A stretch of DNA of 18,824 nt from Erysipelotrichaceae bacterium (GCA_017418585.1 JAFONG010000098.1:1-18824); one strand, 5' to 3'. Shown: positions 1 through 6,876, numbered from the stretch's first letter. Notes: generated by a model from the letters alone, not told the origin. Made by a program: numbers and translations.

Positions 1-1261
1 GGATCTTAGAAACGCCAAGCTGAATGAGAATCTTTCATTATGGCAGGATAGAGTAAATAAGGCGCATGATGATCTGCATAACAGGACAGGAAAGGGCAGC
101 GATTTTCTGGGTTGGGTAAGATGGCCTGAGAATTACGATAAAGATGAATTTGCCCGTATTCTTGCTTTAAGAGACAGAATGAAGGGGAAATATGATACGG
201 TGCTGGTCTGCGGCATCGGAGGTTCCTATCTGGGAGCTAGAGCCGCCCTGGAGATGATCAAGGGTCTTTACCCCGATGACGGGATCGAAGTGATTTTCAT
301 CGGCAATACCTTCTCCCATACCTATCTCTCGCAGGTACTGAATCATATAAAAGACAAAGAAGTCGTACTGAACGTCATCTCCAAGTCCGGTACAACAACG
401 GAAACTTCCGTTTCATTCCGTATCTTTAAACAGTTTATGGAAAAGAAATACGGAGATGAAGCCAGTTCGAGGATCTATGCGACTACCGATAAGGCAAGAG
501 GCACACTGAAAGAACTGGCAGACAGGGAAGGATATGAGACATTCGTGATTCCTGACGACATCGGCGGAAGGTATTCGGTATTCACGGCAGTAGGACTGCT
601 TCCTCTGGCTCTGGCAGGCGTTGACATCGAAGCATTGATGAAAGGCTCACTGGATGCCAGCAGAGATCTGAATACGGCAGATCTGGAAAAGAACCCGGCA
701 TATCAGTATGCGGTAGCCAGAAGGATACTGGGTGACATGGGATATACAGAAGAATACTTCATTACCTATCATCTGCAGCTGACGATGATTGCGGAATGGT
801 GGAAACAGCTGTTTGGCGAATCTGAAGGCAAGGAAGGAAAGGGCATTCTTCCTACCAGCGCCTGCTTCACGACCGACCTGCATTCTCTTGGACAGTACAT
901 TCAGGAAGGCAGAAAAGGGGAATTCGAAACGATCCTTTATGTCGATGACATGGCTGACGATATCGTCTTTCCGGAAGACAAGTATGATCTTGACCATATG
1001 AACTATCTGGCGGGAAAGAAGCTTTCCTGGGTCACGGAAATGGCTTTCGAAGGCACTTTAAGCGCCCACAGCGATGACGGCAACAATCCGAATCTGGTCA
1101 TTCATCTGAAAGATAACAGCGCCTATTCTTTCGGCTACATGATCTACTTCTTCTTCATCGCCTGCGGCATGACCTGCTACCTGCTGGACATCAACCCGTT
1201 CAACCAGCCGGGCGTAGAAGTATACAAGAAAAAGATGTTCAAACTTCTCGGCAAAGAATAA
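1..1261 (+). CDS. pgi: Glucose-6-phosphate isomerase, 5' end cut by window edge
   Basis: Interconverts glucose 6-phosphate and fructose 6-phosphate in the cytoplasm (second step of glycolysis; gluconeogenesis in reverse). The frame is open to the left edge (first full codon at base 2) and gives 419 residues, so only about 30 N-terminal residues of a roughly 450-residue bacterial enzyme are missing. The first internal ATG at 179 is not the true start, because residues before it read as good Pgi sequence. Visible family motifs are GIGGSYLGARAA, the sugar-phosphate loop SKSGTTTETS, signature 1 (GGRYSVFTAVGLLPLALAG), the GKEGKG stretch before the conserved LHSLGQ segment, and the C-terminal NQPGVEVYKKKMF signature. 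The gene is followed at once by a strong hairpin terminator, so it is the last gene of its transcript. Identity is secure; the upstream neighbour is unseen. Confidence 0.97.
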   Translation, partial: DLRNAKLNENLSLWQDRVNKAHDDLHNRTGKGSDFLGWVRWPENYDKDEFARILALRDRMKGKYDTVLVCGIGGSYLGARAALEMIKGLYPDDGIEVIFIGNTFSHTYLSQVLNHIKDKEVVLNVISKSGTTTETSVSFRIFKQFMEKKYGDEASSRIYATTDKARGTLKELADREGYETFVIPDDIGGRYSVFTAVGLLPLALAGVDIEALMKGSLDASRDLNTADLEKNPAYQYAVARRILGDMGYTEEYFITYHLQLTMIAEWWKQLFGESEGKEGKGILPTSACFTTDLHSLGQYIQEGRKGEFETILYVDDMADDIVFPEDKYDLDHMNYLAGKKLSWVTEMAFEGTLSAHSDDGNNPNLVIHLKDNSAYSFGYMIYFFFIACGMTCYLLDINPFNQPGVEVYKKKMFKLLGKE

Positions 1262-1271
1262 GAAACAGAAT

Positions 1272-1301
1272 AAAAAACCTTAGATGCGTCTAAGGTTTTT
1301 T
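1272..1301. terminator. Bidirectional intrinsic terminator between pgi and methyltransferase gene
   Basis: CCTTAGA at 1278-1284 pairs with TCTAAGG at 1289-1295 around the loop TGCG. The flanking A6 (1272-1277) pairs with T6 (1296-1301), giving a stem of about 13 bp with a U tract on either strand. It ends pgi on the plus strand and the methyltransferase gene on the minus strand. The stop codon of the latter (1290-1292) lies inside the stem. Confidence 0.88.
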
Positions 1302-1934
1302 TATTTGTTTTTTCCCGATATAGGTAAATCCCGGAGACTCATGTCCGTTCATCGTCGTATAGACGATGTGTTCATACTTCTGTGTTTCAAATTCCCGGAA
1401 CAGGTGTCTGATATGCTCTTCGGTATGGTGTCTGCATATTGCTCCTTCCGGAAGCGCGAAAGCCCCGTAGACGCCAAGTTCTTTCTCGTATTTCCGATAG
1501 CGTTCCTGATTCCTTTCGTTCGGATTCAGCAGATAATCGTTCACATACAGGATGCCGTCAGGTTTCAGGATCCTGTGTATTTCCCTGATCAGGGCTTCCT
1601 GTTTCTCATCCGATACGATACATGTCAGAACAGCAAAAAGGATTGCCGCATCTGCACTTCCATCTTCCAGCGCTATTCTTTCTTCTTCCATCGTTTCAAA
1701 ACGGATCTGCGGGGACTCCCGTCTGGCACGGCAGATCATCATTGGCGAAAAGTCAAATCCTGTCAGATTTTCATATCCTTCTTCCCATAGAATCTTCAAG
1801 ACCCTTCCGTATCCGCAGCCGACATCGACAATGGCGGAATCTTTCTTAACATATTCGGAAAAGCATTCTCCATCAAAGGGAAGGGTAAAGGTCTTTGTTT
1901 CCGATACGCTGTTCCAGTATTCTTTCTGATCCAT
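1290..1934 (-). CDS. Class I SAM-dependent methyltransferase
   Basis: A 214-residue cytoplasmic protein predicted to transfer a methyl group from S-adenosylmethionine to an unknown acceptor. Motif I, VDVGCGYGR (about residues 36-44), is the glycine-rich SAM-binding loop, followed by the acidic motif LTGFDFS. AAILFAVLTCI (motif IV region) and HRILKPDGILYVNDY (post-motif region) are typical of Methyltransf_11/25-type small-molecule methyltransferases. The C-terminal third, which would set acceptor specificity, matches nothing I recognise. The start at 1934 is supported by GGAGGA on the minus strand (complement of 1940-1945). It is a single-gene unit, divergent from the isomerase-like gene and convergent with pgi. 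The 507-base open frame opposite it on the plus strand is a shadow. Confidence 0.9.
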   Translation of the reverse strand: MDQKEYWNSVSETKTFTLPFDGECFSEYVKKDSAIVDVGCGYGRVLKILWEEGYENLTGFDFSPMMICRARRESPQIRFETMEEERIALEDGSADAAILFAVLTCIVSDEKQEALIREIHRILKPDGILYVNDYLLNPNERNQERYRKYEKELGVYGAFALPEGAICRHHTEEHIRHLFREFETQKYEHIVYTTMNGHESPGFTYIGKKQIKKP

Positions 1935-2033
1935 TTTGATCCTCCGTAAACGGTTTTCAATTACAATGGCCGGCTGTTCAACGATGCTTCAGCTGCTTTA
2001 CCGTAAATCTTTCTATACGGACCCGTTTTCCCT

Positions 2034-2039
2034 ATTATA
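2034..2039 (-). promoter_or_regulatory. Possible -10 element for the methyltransferase gene
   Basis: TATAAT is read on the minus strand, about 100 bases upstream of the methyltransferase start. The best -35 at a 17-base spacing is TTCTAA, a poor match. The implied leader would be about 90 bases. On the plus strand the same bases read TATTAT (2033-2038), so the element is nearly symmetric and could also fire rightwards. Confidence 0.3.
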
Positions 2040-2054
2040 GAACAGCAATGAATC

Positions 2055-2063
2055 TGTTAGAAT
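2055..2063 (+). promoter_or_regulatory. Extended -10 promoter for isomerase-like gene and cdd
   Basis: TGTTAGAAT is an extended -10 element (TGn plus TAGAAT at 2058-2063). No -35 is visible at 16-18 bases, as is common for extended -10 promoters. Transcription would start near 2070, leaving a leader of about 22 bases that keeps the purine-rich AGAGGA before the ATG at 2092. Confidence 0.45.
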
Positions 2064-2091
2064 AGAAATAGAAAAGAAGAGGAAAAGCAAT

Positions 2092-3300
2092 ATGAAAATA
2101 GGCATCTTTTATGTCGTATCCAGTACTGCCGCCGCAGCGATCGCAAACGAGGGCAATTATCCTTGGCTGAAGAAGCTTTCTAAGATGACCGGATTTGAGT
2201 TTGAGGTGACGGATATCGATCATATCAATGATTATGATCTGATCTTTGATTTCGTCGGAACGGGAGGTACGGAAGGCATCTTCCTGAAGTTTCTGGACCG
2301 TCTGCCGAAGCCATGTTTCCTGCTGACGACCGGTGCAAACAACTCCCTGGCCGCATCCATGGAGATTCTTTCCTATCTGAGACAGCACGATATTCCGGGC
2401 GAAATCCTGCACGGCAGCGATGAATTTGTCGCCCAGCGTATTGCGGATCTTGCCAAGGTCTTCAAGGCAAAGAAACGCCTCGGCAGCTTCCGTTTTGCCA
2501 GAGTCGGAAAGCCTTCCGACTGGCTGATCTCGTCCGATGTGGATGCTAAACTATCGAAAGAAAGAAACGGCATTGAAATCGTCGACGTAACGATGGAAGA
2601 ATTCTTTGAAGAAATAAAACGCAGGGAATATACAGACAACAGATATACGGAAATGATCAAGGCCAAGGGCTACGACTCAAAGGATATCGAAGAAGCGATG
2701 TACATCTACGGCGCCTTAAGAAGGATCACCGACAAGTATCGGCTTGACGGCCTGACCGTAAGATGTTTCGATCTGCTGGATACCGTTCATTCTACCGGCT
2801 GCGCCGCTTTGGCAATACTGAATTCCGATGGAATCTATGCATCCTGCGAGGGTGATGTTCCTGCCCTGATTTCAATGGCCGTCCTGGGAGAACTGACCGG
2901 CGAGCTTGTCTTCATGGCCAACCCGAGCCGTATCGATACCGATCACAATCAAATCGTATTCGCGCACTGCACGCTGCCTATCACGATGCCGAATGACTTC
3001 GAGATCATGACGCATTTCGAATCGCAGCTTGGCGTTGCCTTCAGAGGACACATTGCTGAAGGTCCTGTCACCGTCTTCAAGTGCAACGGCATGATGGATG
3101 AATACTTCGTAACAGGCGGAGAACTTCTGAAGAATCTTACGGAGTACAATCTCTGCCGTACACAGATCCTGCTGAAACTGGAGAAACCGGTCGATTACTT
3201 CCTGAAGGATTCGATCGGCAATCACCATCTGATCGTAAAAGGCGATCATACAAGACTGATTGAAGAGTTCTTTAAGTGGAACAGGAAACAGGAGAAATGA
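2092..3300 (+). CDS. L-fucose/L-arabinose isomerase superfamily protein, compact form
   Basis: A 402-residue protein with the fold signatures of the FucI/AraA sugar isomerases, which convert aldoses to ketoses using a bound divalent metal. Evidence: GKPSDWLISS (residues 139-148); the acidic metal-site-like motif SCEGDVPALISMAVLGELTG (residues 251-270), which resembles the CE(A/G)D motif of fucose isomerase; and the C-terminal GNHHLIVKGDH (376-386), which matches the region of the family's catalytic histidine. It is much shorter than classical FucI (about 590) or AraA (about 500), resembling the short isomerase-like proteins of Bacillota whose substrates are mostly unknown. It starts with ATG behind a purine-rich AGAGGA. 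The next gene, cdd, begins directly after its TGA, so the two are co-transcribed. Family membership is fairly sure; the substrate is not. Confidence 0.78.
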   Translation: MKIGIFYVVSSTAAAAIANEGNYPWLKKLSKMTGFEFEVTDIDHINDYDLIFDFVGTGGTEGIFLKFLDRLPKPCFLLTTGANNSLAASMEILSYLRQHDIPGEILHGSDEFVAQRIADLAKVFKAKKRLGSFRFARVGKPSDWLISSDVDAKLSKERNGIEIVDVTMEEFFEEIKRREYTDNRYTEMIKAKGYDSKDIEEAMYIYGALRRITDKYRLDGLTVRCFDLLDTVHSTGCAALAILNSDGIYASCEGDVPALISMAVLGELTGELVFMANPSRIDTDHNQIVFAHCTLPITMPNDFEIMTHFESQLGVAFRGHIAEGPVTVFKCNGMMDEYFVTGGELLKNLTEYNLCRTQILLKLEKPVDYFLKDSIGNHHLIVKGDHTRLIEEFFKWNRKQEK

Positions 3301-3735
3301 ATGAGCAATGAAGAACTGATCAGACTGGCGTTCGAAGCCAGAGAAAGGGCATATGCGCCTTATTCGCACTGGAAAGTCGGAGCTGCCTTGCTGACAGATG
3401 ACGGAAAAGTATATAAAGGCTGCAACATCGAAAACGGCGGCTTTACCGCTACGGTATGCGCCGAGAGAACGGCTTTCTTTAAGGCGATTTCCGAAGGTGT
3501 CTACAACTTCAAGAAGATCGCCGTTGTCAGCGGGGATGAAGTCAGGGGATCTCAAGGCTACTGTACCCCGTGCGGTGTCTGCCGTCAGGTCATGTCCGAA
3601 TTCTGCAAACCGGACGAATTCATCATCATCTGTGCGAAATCGGAATCGGAGTATAAGGAATTTACACTAAGACAGATGCTGCCGGAGTGCACATACATAG
3701 TAGATGACAATGACGGTTACGGATTCAGAGGATAA
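3301..3735 (+). CDS. cdd: Cytidine deaminase
   Basis: Deaminates cytidine and deoxycytidine to uridine and deoxyuridine in pyrimidine salvage; a small zinc enzyme, typically a homotetramer. At 144 residues it has the usual length. The substrate loop YAPYSHWKVGAAL, the NIENGGFTATVCAERTAFF block (zinc-ligand Cys and catalytic Glu in CAE) and the second zinc motif PCGVCRQ are all intact. The ATG directly abuts the TGA of the isomerase-like gene, with AGGAG at 3290-3294 lying inside that gene's end, which indicates tight operon coupling. A hairpin terminator follows at 3797-3821. Pairing with an isomerase-like gene rather than with deoC, pdp or nucleoside transport genes is unusual. Confidence 0.95.
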   Translation: MSNEELIRLAFEARERAYAPYSHWKVGAALLTDDGKVYKGCNIENGGFTATVCAERTAFFKAISEGVYNFKKIAVVSGDEVRGSQGYCTPCGVCRQVMSEFCKPDEFIIICAKSESEYKEFTLRQMLPECTYIVDDNDGYGFRG

Positions 3736-3796
3736 ATCAGCCTTTGAATAAAAAAGACTGAAATCAGAATACCGGTTGAAAAAAGATTCAAAAGAG

Positions 3797-3821
3797 AAAA
3801 AGACAGCCTAGGCTGTCTTTT
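3797..3821. terminator. Bidirectional intrinsic terminator after cdd
   Basis: AAAAAGACAGC / GCTGTCTTTT surrounds a CTAG centre; the core GACAGCCTAGGCTGTC (3802-3817) is a perfect palindrome. On the plus strand the U tract is short (TTTTATAT). On the minus strand it is longer (TTTTTCTCTTTT), and the stop codon of the decayed minus-strand frame (3820-3822) abuts it, suggesting the hairpin once served a convergent gene as well as cdd. Confidence 0.85.
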
Positions 3822-3961
3822 ATATCTGCCTGAGTTCTTCCGGCAGTTCTCTGTACAGTCTTTCAGCATCCATCTGATAGACGATTTCAACAGTGAACCA
3901 CAACTATAGCCGGAAACGGTCGATCATTCAGCAAGAACGGAAGGATCGATCGCCAATCCAT
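3820..3961 (-). pseudogene. Decayed C-terminal fragment of an unidentified gene
   Basis: The minus strand reads like coding sequence in two frames. From an ATG at 3961 come 24 codons ending at a TGA (3889-3887). A frame shifted by one base near 3900 then continues for 28 codons (WFTVEIVYQMDAERLYRELP and on) to a TAA at 3822-3820. The second part uses the window's favoured codons (GAA, AGA, CTG, GAT) and runs straight into a terminator, as a real 3' end would. There is no Shine-Dalgarno before the ATG, and the protein would be far too short. I do not recognise the family. It may be the tail of a lost convergent gene; chance cannot be excluded. Confidence 0.35.
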
Positions 3962-3977
3962 CAATTCATTAATAAAC

Positions 3978-4009
3978 AGGAGACTTATTTCTCAGAGACA
4001 AGTCTTTTT
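3978..4009 (+). terminator. Terminator-like hairpin in the leader region of the CpaB-like gene
   Basis: AGGAGACTT (3978-3986) pairs with AAGTCTTTT (4000-4008), with two G-U pairs and a 13-base loop, followed by a T-rich run (TTTTTATGTTTTTG). No gene on the plus strand ends just upstream, since the previous hairpin is at 3821. It may therefore be an attenuator ahead of the gene at 4068, or a relic. The rest of 3822-4067 shows no intact gene or recognised riboswitch, and no convincing promoter. Confidence 0.4.
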
Positions 4010-4067
4010 ATGTTTTTGATTTAGGAATCGGCCCTTTTTCCGGGAATAATGATTAGGAGGTTAAAGG

Positions 4068-4763
4068 ATGATAAAGAGAATTCTGATGTTCATGATTCCG
4101 ACTGCCGTTGCCGGGATATGCCTGTATCTGTCCGTAAGCGCCTATCTGAAGTATACAGAGAATTATGCCAAAACATATGTGGCTTCCCATCAGATCGCTC
4201 AAAGAACCCTGATCAGTGAAAAGGATCTGAAAGAAGTTGATGTTCCAAAGGAGTTTCTCAGCGATGATGTATATCTGAAGAAAGAGGATGTTCTTGGCAA
4301 GTATGTCCGTCTTTCATATTCTATTCCCAAGGGTTCGCTATTCTATAAGAGTGCATTGGAAACTGATATCAAGGATCTTGCTTATACGCTTCTGCTGAAA
4401 GGACAGGTAGCCTACGACATCTATGTCAGCGAAGTAAAGGTCAATACCGGAAATCTGAATGCCGGCATGTACGTGGATCTGTATCTGACGATCAATACGA
4501 ACGATAAGCCGATCAGCGATCTTTTGCTGGAATACTGCCGGATCATCGGGCTTTATGACACAAACGGGAAACAGATCCTGAATTACGACAGCGACAGCAG
4601 AGTCGGAATCATCTCTCTGGCGGTTGGACGTGATGATGTCAGCATTATCAATAAAGCCTTAACGGTGGGCAAGATCAGAACCGTTGCCGGTTCCGGTACG
4701 TACAGCAGGGATCTGCCAAGCAGAATGAATGAAGGATCGGAACTGTTTGAATATCTGCAGTAG
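4068..4763 (+). CDS. SAF-domain protein resembling the pilus assembly protein CpaB/RcpC
   Basis: A 231-residue protein with one N-terminal membrane helix (about residues 5-27) and then a SAF domain facing outward. The pattern ASHQIAQRTLISEKDLKEVDVPKEFL (in parts), followed by VLGKYVRLSYSIPKGSLFYKSAL (in parts), matches the 'habitual entry, VP, LVGKY, IPKG' layout of CpaB/RcpC and FlgA-like SAF domains. In Flp/Tad systems CpaB assists pilus assembly. No tad, cpaC, cpaF or pilin gene is nearby, so a pilus role cannot be assumed. AGGAGG at 4055-4060 with seven-base spacing fixes the start. The gene ends 15 bases before the VanZ-type start and may head the following run of envelope genes. The fold is fairly sure; the role is unknown. 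Confidence 0.7.
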   Translation: MIKRILMFMIPTAVAGICLYLSVSAYLKYTENYAKTYVASHQIAQRTLISEKDLKEVDVPKEFLSDDVYLKKEDVLGKYVRLSYSIPKGSLFYKSALETDIKDLAYTLLLKGQVAYDIYVSEVKVNTGNLNAGMYVDLYLTINTNDKPISDLLLEYCRIIGLYDTNGKQILNYDSDSRVGIISLAVGRDDVSIINKALTVGKIRTVAGSGTYSRDLPSRMNEGSELFEYLQ

Positions 4764-4778
4764 TGATAAAATGGTCGT
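4764..4778 (+). promoter_or_regulatory. Extended -10 promoter, predicted leaderless start of VanZ-type gene
   Basis: TGATAAAAT (4764-4772) is an extended -10 whose hexamer ends exactly six bases before the GTG at 4779. Transcription is therefore predicted to begin on the start codon. No Shine-Dalgarno lies between, and no clear -35 is visible. Confidence 0.5.
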
Positions 4779-5231
4779 GTGAAAAAGACTGTTAAAATGA
4801 TTCTTCTGCTGCTGTGGATGACGCTGATCTTCTACTTGTCCAGCCAGCCTGCCGATCTGTCTACAGAAGTATCGGATGCCGGCGTCGGCTATACTGCCGA
4901 TTTTCTGTCAACTGTCTTATACAGGACCAATAGCGAAACAATCGCTTCTTTTCTGACTGAACATATCGCTTATGTCAGAAAGACGGCACATATTTTCGAA
5001 TATCTTGTTCTGGGCATCCTGGCATATATGAACTGCAGCGGATTATTAAAGAACAGAGTCTTTTCAGTATCGCTGATCTTCTGCCTCTTCTTTGCGGCCG
5101 GCGATGAATTTCATCAGCTGTTTGTCCCGGGGCGTTCCGGAAGTGCGGCAGATGTTCTGATCGATATGTGCGGTGCTTTCATCGGTATTCTTCTTTATCA
5201 TCAGTTTATTCAAAGATGGAAAAGAAACTGA
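4779..5231 (+). CDS. VanZ-family membrane protein
   Basis: A 150-residue polytopic membrane protein with about four hydrophobic segments (residues 5-20, 70-87, 92-110, 127-143). The VanZ family signature is clear: LSSQPADLSTEVS after the first helix, VRKTAHIFEYLVLGILAY, and DEFHQLFVPGRSGSAADVLID ending in a GAFIGILL helix. VanZ itself gives low-level teicoplanin resistance in some gene clusters; stand-alone homologues are widespread with undefined envelope roles, and no van genes occur here. The start is a GTG with no Shine-Dalgarno but with a -10 element six bases upstream. The 3' end overlaps the next lipoprotein gene by 16 bases. Confidence 0.87.
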   Translation: MKKTVKMILLLLWMTLIFYLSSQPADLSTEVSDAGVGYTADFLSTVLYRTNSETIASFLTEHIAYVRKTAHIFEYLVLGILAYMNCSGLLKNRVFSVSLIFCLFFAAGDEFHQLFVPGRSGSAADVLIDMCGAFIGILLYHQFIQRWKRN

Positions 5232-5554
5232 TTATTCTATTGTTTTTACTGAGCGGCTGCCGAAATGAGCGGGCATATGCCTGCAGTCGTTATTCCAACG
5301 ACGATTCCATAACAATCAATCTGAATGCCGTAAACGATACGATCCTTTCCTTTCATGTCAGAGAGGCTTTTAAACTGCCTCACACGCTGTTTTATGATGA
5401 AAAGAGACGATCATTCCTGGAAAGCCAGCTGGATGATTCCTATCACTACGAAAACAGTTATCTGGTCAAAGAATACGACCTGTTACCGGATGAGAACTGC
5501 AGTCTGCAGATGACGCTTAAGGATTTAAAAAACAGGAGGTATTTCTGTGAGTGA
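5216..5554 (+). CDS. Small predicted lipoprotein, unknown function
   Basis: A 112-residue predicted lipoprotein. The chosen ATG at 5216 gives MEKKLIILLFLLSGC, a short positively charged start, a hydrophobic core and a lipobox LSGC with the lipidated Cys at residue 15. An upstream in-frame ATG at 5168 would add 16 residues and spoil the signal peptide, so it is rejected. The mature part of about 98 residues is polar with a few cysteines and matches no family I recognise. It overlaps the VanZ gene by 16 bases and radC by 8, so all three are probably translated from one mRNA by coupling. The purine-rich AAAGATGGAAAAG context gives no strong Shine-Dalgarno. Confidence 0.65.
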   Translation: MEKKLIILLFLLSGCRNERAYACSRYSNDDSITINLNAVNDTILSFHVREAFKLPHTLFYDEKRRSFLESQLDDSYHYENSYLVKEYDLLPDENCSLQMTLKDLKNRRYFCE

Positions 5555-6209
5555 AAGCATGATGCCCAGAGAGAAAGCTTTGTCATACGGCATTTCTTCA
5601 CTGAATAACAGTGAACTGATCGCTCTGGTAGTGAAAACAGGAAACAAGGACAAGAATGTTCTTGAACTGGCCGAGGAGATTCTGGATACGGCAAACGGCT
5701 TTTCCAATCTGATGACGCTGTCTTATGAAGAACTTGTTTCGATTAAAGGGATCAAGAAGGCCAAGGCTCTGGAACTGATGGCCATTCTGGAGATCGCAAA
5801 AAGACTGACAAGGCTGGAAACGATATCCGAACCTCAGCTGAATGAACCGCAGAAAGCCGTAGAATGGCTCAGGGCAAGTCTTGGTTATTCTCCGCAGGAA
5901 GAATTCTTTGTCGTGTATCTGAACGGTAAAGGCGGGATCATCAGGTCGGAAGTTCTGTATAAGGGAAACAAGAACAGCGCTGCCGTAGGCGTGGATGAGA
6001 TATTAAGAAAAGCGATCCTTCTTAAGTCTTCCTGCCTGCTTGTAGCGCATAATCATCCAAGCGACAACGTCAGTCCTTCGGATGCCGACATTCAGCTGAC
6101 CAGAAAACTGTCGTCTTCAGGAAAAATGATGGGAATTCCTCTCCTGGACCATATCATCATCGGCAAAACCGGGTATTTCAGTTTTAAAAATCATAATATG
6201 TTAGAATAG
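5547..6209 (+). CDS. radC: RadC/JAB-domain protein (UPF0758 family)
   Basis: A 220-residue member of the RadC family, long linked to DNA repair or recombination by early genetics, though the biochemical role remains unsettled. The N-terminal helix-hairpin-helix region (SYEELVSIKGIKKAKALELM, residues 59-78) suggests DNA contact. The C-terminal JAMM metal site reads HNHPS (168-172) with the Asp ligand at 181 in SPSDAD; the glycine usual after HNHPS is replaced by Asp. The start is the GTG at 5547, placed six bases after a perfect AGGAGGT (5534-5540). The ATG at 5559 is too far from it. The start overlaps the previous lipoprotein by eight bases. Confidence 0.9.
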   Translation: MSESMMPREKALSYGISSLNNSELIALVVKTGNKDKNVLELAEEILDTANGFSNLMTLSYEELVSIKGIKKAKALELMAILEIAKRLTRLETISEPQLNEPQKAVEWLRASLGYSPQEEFFVVYLNGKGGIIRSEVLYKGNKNSAAVGVDEILRKAILLKSSCLLVAHNHPSDNVSPSDADIQLTRKLSSSGKMMGIPLLDHIIIGKTGYFSFKNHNMLE

Positions 6210-6213
6210 GATT
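6199..6213 (+). promoter_or_regulatory. Extended -10 promoter, predicted leaderless start of lipoprotein gene
   Basis: TGTTAGAAT (6199-6207) overlaps the last codons of radC. The hexamer TAGAAT ends six bases before the ATG at 6214, which places the predicted transcription start on the ATG. The AGGA within those six bases is too close to the ATG to act as a Shine-Dalgarno. Confidence 0.5.
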
Positions 6214-6876
6214 ATGAAAAGAGTTTTTCTTGTTTTTCTGTGTCTGATGCTGTGTTCCTGTGCAAATCACGGCGATCTGATAAACGGACTGGACGCTGTA
6301 TTCAGCAATGCCGATTCGGCAGAAAAGATAAGACATAACAACTTTACGGAATACGTGGACTATTATCTGCCAAGCGATATCAGCGAAGAATCGGCAGATA
6401 AACTTTCCTGTGTCCTGACGTATAACCGTTCCAGGATCATTCTGGATATCAATATTTCCGGCATCATAAACGAGAGATACTATGACGAACTTCCTTTGAG
6501 AACAGAAGGCTTCTTTGATGAAAGCAGGCTTTTCTACAAGAAGGAGGGAACATACAAGGACGATGAAGGAAACGATAAGAAATACATCTTCCGCATCTAT
6601 GAGCATGATGAAGAATATCTGCTGCATTTTCTTACAAAAGACCTGATCTTCTACGGTTACGGAGAAAAAAGCGATCTGATTCCTCTGACTTCAAGGATCT
6701 TTCTGATTGCCAGAGGCGCTGAAGTCAGAACCTCTGCAGTACTCGCCGATTTTTCTACGATCGATGTGATCGACTACCAGAAGAAACAGGTAAATCTGTT
6801 TGAAACGATCATGCCGGTAAACGGTTCGATCAACGATTTTGTGCAGGAAACGGATGAAACGGAATCGGGAGAATAA
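6214..6876 (+). CDS. Predicted lipoprotein, unknown function
   Basis: A 220-residue predicted lipoprotein. MKRVFLVFLCLMLCSCANHGD is a signal peptide with lipobox LCSC; lipidated Cys at residue 16, cysteine also at -2. The mature region is a polar, mixed alpha/beta-looking domain (for example CVLTYNRSRIILDINISGI and YIFRIYEHDEEYLLHFLT) ending in an acidic tail. I recognise no family. It lies four bases after radC and has its own predicted promoter. The next gene starts 48 bases later with a possible promoter between them. Secretion and lipidation are well supported; function is not. Confidence 0.75.
   Translation: MKRVFLVFLCLMLCSCANHGDLINGLDAVFSNADSAEKIRHNNFTEYVDYYLPSDISEESADKLSCVLTYNRSRIILDINISGIINERYYDELPLRTEGFFDESRLFYKKEGTYKDDEGNDKKYIFRIYEHDEEYLLHFLTKDLIFYGYGEKSDLIPLTSRIFLIARGAEVRTSAVLADFSTIDVIDYQKKQVNLFETIMPVNGSINDFVQETDETESGE

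Noticed and set aside
1284..1790. 168-codon plus-strand open frame
   Set aside because: It is antisense to the methyltransferase gene, which has a SAM motif and a strong Shine-Dalgarno. It also starts inside the terminator.
1946..1959. cre-like sequence just upstream of the methyltransferase ribosome site
   Set aside because: In register with the central CG (CGTAAACGGTTTTC, 1945-1958) it matches only 7 of 10 defined consensus positions and is not a good palindrome.
2872..3555. 227-codon minus-strand open frame opposite the isomerase-like gene and cdd
   Set aside because: It is fully antisense to two well-supported genes with intact motifs, has no ribosome site and resembles no protein. It is a frame shadow.
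3736..4067. Possible riboswitch or small RNA in the gene-free stretch
   Set aside because: Apart from the two hairpins and the coding remnant, no conserved riboswitch core, T-box sequence or tRNA-like fold could be recognised by eye.
5168..5215. Upstream ATG start for the first small lipoprotein
   Set aside because: The extra 16 residues are antagonistic to a signal peptide and lie inside the VanZ coding end; ATG 5216 gives a proper lipoprotein signal.
4779..5231. Glycopeptide-resistance cluster suggested by the VanZ-type gene
   Set aside because: No vanA/B ligase, vanH, vanX, vanY or two-component genes are present; stand-alone VanZ-family proteins are common in Bacillota.
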